Notes under the pieces: generated by a model
Told to the model about the DNA's origin: nothing
The model's input: only the letters and a program-made list of their open reading frames with translations
Database searches by the model: none
Assembly: GCA_024196135.1 (NCBI GenBank)
Contig: JAMQCK010000876.1
Span: forward strand, 1-14,546
Source: Pleurotus ostreatus/Saccharomyces cerevisiae fusant
Taxonomy: Eukaryota > Opisthokonta
Length of the DNA: 14,546 bases
Direction: 5' to 3'
Program-made: the position numbers and the translations under genes
Part shown: positions 8,136-14,546 of the stretch, in pieces
How the letters are laid out: every line of letters starts with the position of its first letter
Numbering within the stretch: the first letter of the stretch is position 1

Positions 8136-10680
8136 ATGACGATACCCGACGAACCCGCCGACATCGAGAAGTGCCATCTTCCTGATACGATTCAGTTCGC
8201 ATCGCCAACGCTCGACTACCCAATGTCGAATCAGACCTCGACAGACGGCGTACACCATGAAGACACGTCCGATCATGCCCCGCGCGGGGGAGAATTACCT
8301 GCGGCGGCTTTGTCGGACGCGTCGTCGTCTTCGACAATATCAGTTATCACGTCTGGCACGCCCTCGGCGGCTAACCTGGAGACCCTCGCGCGCAACATCG
8401 ACACGCTGAAACACAACATTGAGGTCCACAAGCGTCGGAATCAGAAGCTCGCTAGACGCGTCGAGGAGCTGGAGGGACAGAAGGACGAAGCAGACGCGCA
8501 GTGCGAGAGACTGGAGAAGGAGCGTGAGGAACTGAAGAAGGAGAGGGACGCCTGCATGGCGAGATCGGATAGTTATGACACCGCGCAGAGGAGGATCGAC
8601 GCGCTCCGCTTGGAACTTCGAACGACCAAGGTGCGTGTTCCTACCCTGCATCTGATCCACACGCCTGACCAAGGCTATAGAGCGCACTTAAGGTCGCTGA
8701 AGAGGACCGGGACGGATGCAAGCGGGAGGCCGGCGCGCTCAAATTCGATCTTGAAGTGAAGGCGACGGAGCTACGCAAGAAGGAAGGGGATCTGCGAACG
8801 CAATGCGTCGAGTTACGGGATCTGGGCGAAGATCTCGAAGACAAACGCACAGACTTGCAAAAGACGAAGAACGAGGTCGCTTCCTTGCGCACTGCGTTAG
8901 CGAAGTCCGAGGTCCGTCGTGCGCCTCCTCAAACCCCCACTCTGCTGACTTGGATGTTCAGGGCGCGAGGCAACGAGCTGAGGAAGACAGAACACGCGTC
9001 GAGGGCAAATTTGCGCAATCCAACACTGCTCGGGAAGTCCTTGACGTGCGCGCTTCCGCCGCCGAGGCTCACGCCATCACAGCCGAAGCGCGCGCTGTAG
9101 ACGCCGAGGAACGCGCCGCGCACGCCCTTGAGCGCGTCGCCGAGGTTGAGGCACGCGCGGTTTCTGCTCGCGCTCGCGCATCGGCCGCCGAAGCTCGCGC
9201 CTCCGCTGCTGAATCGCGCGCGGCTGCCTGCGAAGACCGCGTCGTCCTCGCTCAAGAGCGTACCACCATCGCAGAGAGTGAAGCGGCTACTATCGCCGAC
9301 GAGCTACGCATTGCAAAGGACGCGCTCGAAGCAGCGGAGATGCAGGCGTCGCGCGCGATTGTAGACAAGCAAGAGATGCTGCAATCCCTGCAGGTCCAGT
9401 CGTCCGAACTCGCCCGCATCCGAGATGAGCTTTCCCAGTCCAGGGATGAGCTCGCTCAAGCGCACGCGGCATTTGAAGAGCTGAAGGTCGAGCTAGCTGG
9501 GAAGGAATCGGAGCGGCTCGAGGTGCAGGCCGACTTCGTGGACCTGCGGGACAGATTCGCCGAGATCTCGTCTAGGCTGGGAGTCTCTCAGTCGGCGCTT
9601 CGAGGAACCGTGGCATCTACACCCTCACGCATGACTTCAGAATCGACGCGCCGCACTCAAGCTCTCTTCATGACGCCATCGTTCTCCGTATCGGCCAACT
9701 CGACGGACCTTACCGTATCGTCAGAGGCCACTTCCTCTGCGAACCCTGAGCGTCGCTCGGCTTCTGTGTCGCGCGCTCCTACCGATATCCCGGCAACGCT
9801 CCAGAGCACAGCTTGTCCTGTCCTCGATGGCGAGGATGATACGGCGGGCTCGTCTTTCTCGCCAAGTGGAAGCTCCCGCGGCGACTGCGAGGACGGCACT
9901 GTATCGGGTCATCACTCGCGTAGACCATCCGCGTCCATAGACCCTATCCACCGGGCTGAGGAGCACAACGGTTCTGATGTCTCCTCTTTGTCGTCGTCAC
10001 CTGACGATGCCTCTGCTCCCGGCGAACCGGAGGCCCGACTTGGCCAGAATAGCGTCGATGAGGAGTTTGCGTCGGTGAAGCGGCCCAGAAAACGCCCTCA
10101 CAGCCCAGATTCAGTCCCGGTCAGCAATGTATTGAGTATGTCGACTGACAAACGGCCTCGACGAACGCGCTGCTCGAAGGGCCTCACTTCTGCGAGTACC
10201 TCCAGCTTAGTCCGTATGCCGCTGTCGGACAGACGGCCTGGGTCTTCGCGAGGGTTGGCTCGCGGTAGTACGAAGCCCGTGGTATGGGAGACGCTGAAGC
10301 CGAAAGTACGCGGGGTGTCTACCAAGCCAGCGAAGAAGATGAAGACAGAGAATCTGGGTAGGTGTCGTATGCATCCCCGCCCGGTGCCGTCCTGATTTGG
10401 CGTCGTAGGATCGTCCGCGGCATGCGCGCCGGCGGTCGACAAACGAAGAGTGCGCAAATGCGGACAGGTGATTATCACCTGCGGATCGTCCCTCTCTCCT
10501 GTGTCCATCATTGACCAACACCGCAGTGCAAGCGCACCCAAGAGCACCTCAAAAGCCCGCGATGGTTTTCCAACCCTGAAGGGAAAGCTCATATCTGTCA
10601 GATGTGAGTACTTCTAACTCCTTTTTGCGACGTTCTCAATTGTGTATAGCTGCTACAGGAAAAATCGCAAGGACACTTGA
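8136..10680 (+). CDS. Long coiled-coil protein with C-terminal GATA-like zinc finger, six exons, 762 aa
   Basis: Exons are 8136-8630, 8681-8911, 8962-10357, 10409-10467, 10527-10603 and 10650-10680. Introns of 50, 50, 51, 59 and 46 nt join in phases 0, 0, 1, 0 and 2; the last has a textbook CTAAC branch site. Residues 1-80 are Ser/Asp-rich. Residues about 80-450 form a nearly unbroken coiled coil, including an Ala-rich block of ARASAAE-like heptads. Residues 450-700 are Ser/Pro-rich, with basic nuclear-localisation-like patches (KRPRKRP near 615, KRPRRTR near 639). The end has Cys725-GQ-Cys728, 22 residues containing SPRWFSNPEGK, then Cys751-QI-Cys754 and a basic YRKNRK tail. GATA fingers have C-x2-C-x17/18-C-x2-C with a Trp and a Gly in similar places, so this is a divergent GATA-like finger with a longer loop. 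Inference: a nuclear DNA-associated or scaffolding regulator that self-associates through the coil. The second donor (GTCCGT) and fourth donor (GTGATT) are weak. Reading through the third intron would end the protein at 10395 without the finger. Confidence 0.82.
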
Positions 10681-10841
10681 GCATGCTCGACAAGGCCATT
10701 ATCGGTACACTCTAGTCGAAATCGCGATTCGTTCCTCATGCACACTGTCGATTTGCTTATCCTTTCACATCCTTTCTTTCTGTTGAACTCTTCTTGATTC
10801 ATCTCGCTTAGGGCATCCGTCGTCCGTAGTCTTGAGGTAAC
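10681..10841. other. Intergenic, pyrimidine-rich
   Basis: A CT-rich tract (about 10755-10810) is followed by a TTAG acceptor-like site and then by the ATG at 10842. This looks like a fungal promoter or 5' leader for a plus-strand gene. It may also contain the 3' UTR of the coiled-coil gene. Confidence 0.4.
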
Positions 10842-11000
10842 ATGTCTTTGTACAAGCCTATACCCGCGCCAATAGAACAGTTTCACTCTCCCGCGTTCGA
10901 CGCCCTCCCTTCAGAAGTAATCTACAAGTACTTCGCCATCCACTCCACTACATTCTTGAATGCACCCTCTTTCCCTGCCTTCACCGCCGGGTCGCTCTGA
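10842..11000 (+). pseudogene. Possible truncated gene start
   Basis: An ATG at 10842 (context AACATGTC) behind a CT-rich leader opens a 52-codon frame starting MSLYKPIPAPIEQFHSPAF. From 10922 the frame runs antisense to the end of the dienelactone hydrolase fragment, so its second half is probably not genuine protein. No donor site that would rescue it stands out before 10922. It could be the 5' end of a gene cut by a rearrangement, or a chance ORF. Confidence 0.3.
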
Positions 11001-11602
11001 TCCCCGCGCACCGCAAATCCATGCCTGCACCCCGGCCAATAATCCTGCTTGTACCCCGGCGCGAACTTCCCGTCGCCCAGGATCGCGTCGGTCTGCGCCT
11101 GCAGCTCGCGCGGGAACATCTGGTCGACTTCGCAGCTCTCGATGAGGAGGGGCACGTTGGTCTTCGCGTAGCGCTCGATGTCGTCGGGGACCTCGAGGTG
11201 CGAGGGGTGCGCGACAGCGCTGACCTTGAGGACGCCGTCGAAGGCGAGGTCGAAGACGTAGCGGGCTGTGGTGCTGCGGTGTCAGAGGTTGGTCCGGGTG
11301 GAAAGGTTATAGACGTGCGTACCACCGAAGCAGTACCCGACAGCACCGAAGGATGTGACGCCCTGCGCCTTGAGACCGTCGATGACCTTGTCAAGCGAAG
11401 GGCGCGTCTTGTCCTTGCCGTGGTTCACGAACCATTTCGGGATGTCCCAATTGCTCTATCTCATTGGTGAGCGGCGCGCTCGACGAGGTCGCGAGATACG
11501 CGTACATACCCCAGGAGCCAAGGCATCCGCGGGCGTAGGATCGCCGTTCAGGTAGTCGGGGATGACCGTCTTGAAGCCGTTGGCGGCGAAGTCGTCCGCC
11601 AT
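10922..11602 (-). pseudogene. Dienelactone hydrolase, N-terminally truncated
   Basis: Three exons can be joined: 11602-11510, 11455-11323 and 11265-10922 (introns 54 and 57 nt, phases 0 and 1), giving 189 residues to a normal stop. Family members are alpha/beta hydrolases of roughly 230-260 residues that open cyclic esters such as dienelactone with a Cys-Asp-His triad. All three can be seen: the nucleophile in GYCFGARY (Cys73), Asp123 in ESCEVDQMFP and His157 in CRHGFAVRGD. Their spacing (50 and 34) agrees with Cys123, Asp171 and His202 of the Pseudomonas enzyme. By that comparison about 50 or more N-terminal residues are missing. The first visible residues, MADDFAANGFKTVIPDYL, correspond to the middle of the family's N-terminal half. 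Upstream of 11602 (minus strand, up to 12042) no frame continues the domain. The Met at 11602 is internal to the family, not a natural start. Probably non-functional, unless a distant 5' exon exists. Confidence 0.8.
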
Positions 11603-12042
11603 GCTCCTTAGGCACCTAGGTTTTGTCAAGTTAGCCTACATTATCTGCATATAATCTACGGCTTTAGATGATTATTCCTAGCTCTCAGACTCATCTAGCA
11701 GACTTGTCTGAGGAACCTACAATGCTCGACATTTCTAAACTAATTCTCCAGGACTTTCTACAATACAGAATGTTCACCTTCAAGTGTACAGACAGTTCTG
11801 GCCTACCTAGAAACCTCATTCTTCTAACATCAAGGGCATTGGTCAAGGGCTTTCAGCATTCAACCATTGCCCCCATCACCTTGATATTTCCCTTCACACA
11901 CATGCAGCACAAAAACAATCAGGCAGAGCAGAAATGCAAGATATATTCAATAAGACAAGGAGTACAAGCACACGACAAACACGGAGGTCCACAAGGGAAG
12001 CACGCGCGCAAAAATCAAGGACGAAAGGTGCCAGGTACGTGA
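11603..12042. other. AT-richer spacer, no coding
   Basis: This stretch is visibly richer in A and T than its neighbours and contains no frame with protein-like composition on either strand. It lies where the missing 5' exons of the dienelactone hydrolase should be. It also lies just downstream of the minus-strand gene ending at 12043, so much of it may be that gene's 3' UTR. An acceptor-like CCTAG lies on the minus strand a few bases before 11602. Confidence 0.5.
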
Positions 12043-14546
12043 TTACTTACGCTTGCTACCACCCTTCGACGACTTGTCCTTCGACGACTTGTCCTTCGAC
12101 GACTTGTCCTTCGAGGATTTGTCCTTCGAGGACTTGTCCTTCGAGGACTTGCCCTTCGACGGCCCGGCCCCCGTGGATGCAGAGGAGGCCTTCGAGACCT
12201 TCGACGAGCCAGCAACGGCCGAGGACGTGCGGCGATTCGCATCGCGCGCAGCCTTCAAGCGGCGAAGGGCGGCATCCTTCTGCGCAGCAGAAGGCCTCTC
12301 CTCGTCCTCCTCGCTCTCCTCGTCCTCCACATCCTCCCAGATGCCATTTTCCTCCTCCTCGTCCTCGGACATCTGCAGCTGGAACAGGCGCGATGGGCGG
12401 CGCGAAACGCTCTCCACTTGCTCCCATGGAGCCCACCAGTTGTTGAAGGAGTTCGCCGCGGGGTTCCTGATGTTCTTGATGCTCACACCCTCCGTGGACG
12501 CACGCGCGTCGCTGTCGCTGTTGTCGCCATCGCGCACGAGCCCGTCGTTGCGCTCGGGGCCCCAGTACGACTGCCACTTGATGCGCGAGTCGGTGTCGTT
12601 TTCGCGATCCTTGAGATAGCGCGCGGAGTCGCGCCACGTGAGAAAGGACGTCGGACGGCGAAGGCGGGGCTCGATGGATTGCGGGGGGCGAGGGGATTGC
12701 ACGACAGGGTTGCGCGAGAGCTTATGGTGGGGAAGGAGGGCATAATCGCGCGGGAGGGGGGAGAGGACGGGTACGCCTAAGCCATGGAGAAAGTGGAGCG
12801 CCTCCTCGCCCTCAAGGTTGCGACGGTTGCTCTCCGCCTCCGCTCGACGGCGGTGGTTGACCATGCCGGCGACGAGAGCGCTCCACGTACGACCGGCGGG
12901 CTTCCTCTTGAGCCCCTTCTTCGGCATGTTGCGCCTCAGAGCCTCCGGCCAGTTGACGAGGCAGATCCCGAGGCGGTACGCGATGTCGGACCATATGGCC
13001 CGAGGGAATTGTCGAGGATCCTTCGCCGTATGGCGCGACGACAGGCGCTCGTTCGCCATGCGATAGATCGCACCTGCGTAGTATAAGTACTGAGACAAAG
13101 CTGAAAATGGGGGTGCGAACCTAGATCCCAGCGCAGCAGCTCATAGAGTATGCGGAGATACTCGTCGCTCCTATTCTGGTTGGGGTCGAGGCTCCAATCT
13201 CGCTCAGGGAACCAACCCTCAATGGGGTCCTCGAGCGCCGCGGCGTTGGGCTCACCGTCTTCTTGCAAGCCGCGCAGCCGTAAGTCGCATGCCCTGCGTA
13301 GCCATCAGTAGAGGCACAGCAGGTAAGGATTAGAAACATACCGAAGCATAGTCGAGACATCCTCAAGCCCGCGCGTGAAGTTACCCGAGTAGCGTCGCAG
13401 GAGTTCATCATAGACGGCGCCGCCACCAAACATGCCGGTATGCGCCCTGCCGTGAAGGTCGACGATGTAGCCGACAACGGCGACGCCGTTGTTGAGGTTA
13501 GCGGCAAGGGCGAGGCGCGAGAATTGCTGAGCGAGCGAGTCGATCTGTCGTTGGCGCTGCCTTGACGATGCGTTCTCGATGAGCTCGCGGTCCATCTCCA
13601 CGCAGTAATCGTACTCTTTCTTGAAGTGGTCCATAAGCTGGTCTGTCGTAGGGTTTTCGCCAAGCTCCGCCATCTTGGATCGGTATGCCGCGTCCATCTG
13701 CGCCCTCCGCTCCTCGGACGAGACTGAAAGATCAATCGTCAGGCTTTCATTGCGTGAGCGGGTGGAGGTGGTGGCTTACCTTCAGGGTCAACGGGGGTCG
13801 TGGACGCCCAGTAGCGCCGGAAGACGTTCGCACGTTGCCAACGACGGGCGTGCGCACTGTCCGAGTGCATCCAGCCGGCCAGTCGGAACACGACATCCAA
13901 GGGCTTGTTGTACTCCTGCGCAATCGCCTGTAGTTCCAAGATGTATTTGACACCCTGCTCCTCAGCCCTGGTCCGAGCCTGGTCCGGAAGGCGTCCGGGC
14001 GCGTAGGCAGGTGCGTCGTCTGCGGGGGGTCGCGTGCGGTTGGTAGCCCTGCGTGTCGACGGGCCAGGGGCGTTGGGGTCATCCTGGGGCACGAACGAGA
14101 ACAGGTCGTCCATGGGGGGAAGCTCCGCATCGTCGGGAAGGTAATCGCCAGCGTTGAACACGCCGGGAGAGGTGGAGGGCTGCGCTTCGTCGAGGGCGGG
14201 GGCTTTGCCTTTGCCCTTGTCAGCTCGCACGGTGCCGGAGGGGCCCGCGGCATTGCCTTCGTCGTCCGAGGGTGCCGGCGCCCTTCCCTTAGCCTTCTCC
14301 TTCGCGGTATAGCGAGGCCGGTTGGAGTCGTCCGAGTCGCTCGAGCTGCTTGAGTCGTCGGAGGACCCTGAGCCGCCGGACCCATCGTCCTCCTCCCCTC
14401 CCTCCTCCTCGTCGCTCGACTCATCGGCGCGCTCCTTGCCCTTCCCCTTCCTCGCCTTCTTCGCCTTCGCCTTTCCCTTCCCCTTCTTCCCCCCCTTCTT
14501 CGCCTTCTTCGCCTTCTTCGACTTCCCGCCCTTCCCCCCCTTCTTC
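12043..14546 (-). CDS. Large hypothetical protein with low-complexity termini, four visible exons, N-terminus cut by window
   Basis: Exons on the minus strand are 14546-13780, 13723-13342, 13293-13121 and 13073-12043, joined by introns of 56, 48 and 47 nt in phases 1, 2 and 1, giving 783 visible residues. The frame is open to the window edge without a Met, so the start lies beyond 14546. Order: Lys/Gly-rich tract, acidic Ser/Asp tract, a segment including VKYILELQAIAQEYNKPLDV and RRWQRANVFRRYW, then a helical region (MDHFKKEYDYCVEMD) and GVAVVGYIVDLHGRAHTG. A basic globular region follows (WSDIAYRLGICLVNWPEALR), then an acidic stretch (MSEDEEEENGIWEDVEDEE), ending in Ser/Lys-rich SSKDK repeats and SKRK. 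I recognise no known domain. Alternating strongly acidic and basic tracts suggest a nuclear or nucleic-acid-associated protein (inference). A second acceptor at 13101 would be in phase but gives a 20-nt intron, which is too short. Confidence 0.78.
12060..12160 (-). repeat. 15-bp coding minisatellite (SSKDK repeats)
   Basis: About six tandem copies of a 15-bp unit (plus strand TTCGACGACTTGTCC and GAGG variants) encode SSKDK repeats at the C-terminus of the preceding gene. Copies differ by GAC/GAG and ACT/ATT changes. The unit is a multiple of three, so copy-number change keeps the frame. Confidence 0.9.
14400..14546 (-). repeat. Low-complexity Lys/Gly-coding tract
   Basis: A pyrimidine-rich plus strand (CTTCTTCGCC-like units) encodes Lys-Lys-Ala and Lys-Gly-Lys repeats in the large minus-strand gene. 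It continues past the window edge. It is a likely site of length variation and of assembly error. Confidence 0.8.

Noticed and set aside
11274..11322. Acceptor at 11274-11276 in the hydrolase
   Set aside because: It puts exon 3 out of frame; the next CAG (11266-11268) restores the family sequence GYCFGARY.
11668..12042. Plus-strand 124-codon ORF
   Set aside because: It lies in an AT-rich, probably 3' UTR stretch with no domain-like composition.
12053..12619. Plus-strand ORF with DDLSFEDLSF repeats
   Set aside because: It is the antisense of the SSKDK minisatellite in the well-supported minus-strand gene.
13101..13120. 20-nt intron in the large minus-strand gene
   Set aside because: It is in phase but far below workable intron length; the 47-nt alternative (13074-13120) is also in phase.
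1..14546. CRISPR array, bacterial operons or prophage
   Set aside because: There are no regularly spaced repeats with unique spacers and no ribosome-binding-site-led gene strings; the intron structure is eukaryotic.

Overview
The window looks like nuclear DNA of a filamentous basidiomycete (Agaricomycetes-like). The protein genes are split by very short introns of about 45-72 nt. These have GTRNGT-type donors, CTRAY-like branch sites a few bases before a pyrimidine-AG acceptor, and exon phases that join exactly. The DNA is GC-rich and there are no bacterial-style operons. Exon-intron models below were built by hand from splice signals and frame continuity; no homology search was run.

Layout. 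1-1509 (-): decayed coding sequence of unknown family, running off the left edge. 1633-3540 (-): complete three-exon gene for a helical protein with a C-terminal MYND zinc finger. 3541-5483: no confident gene; it holds a 140-bp tandem duplication (3993-4264) flanked by pieces resembling the 5' half of a tRNA, a CCCG microsatellite, and GC-rich open frames that may be upstream exons of the next gene. 5484-6997 (+): four-exon gene for an unrecognised 457-aa protein. 7248-7353 (+): probable intron-bearing tRNA gene with a Pol III terminator. About 7469-7800 (-): weak coding remnant. 8136-10680 (+): six-exon gene for a long coiled-coil protein ending in a four-cysteine, GATA-like zinc finger that appears only after three small 3' exons are spliced. 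10842-11000 (+): possible gene start cut short against 10922-11602 (-), a dienelactone hydrolase that keeps its catalytic triad but lacks its N-terminal part. 12043-14546 (-): large four-exon gene with low-complexity ends, N-terminus outside the window.

The genes do not form an obvious pathway. Two are regulator-like (MYND protein, coiled-coil/GATA-like protein), two are unrecognised and probably lineage-restricted, and one enzyme gene is broken. Tandem duplication, scattered tRNA 5' halves, a truncated enzyme and decayed ORFs suggest a rearranged accessory region. The best leads are the split zinc finger on the coiled-coil protein and the tRNA-derived repeat cluster.
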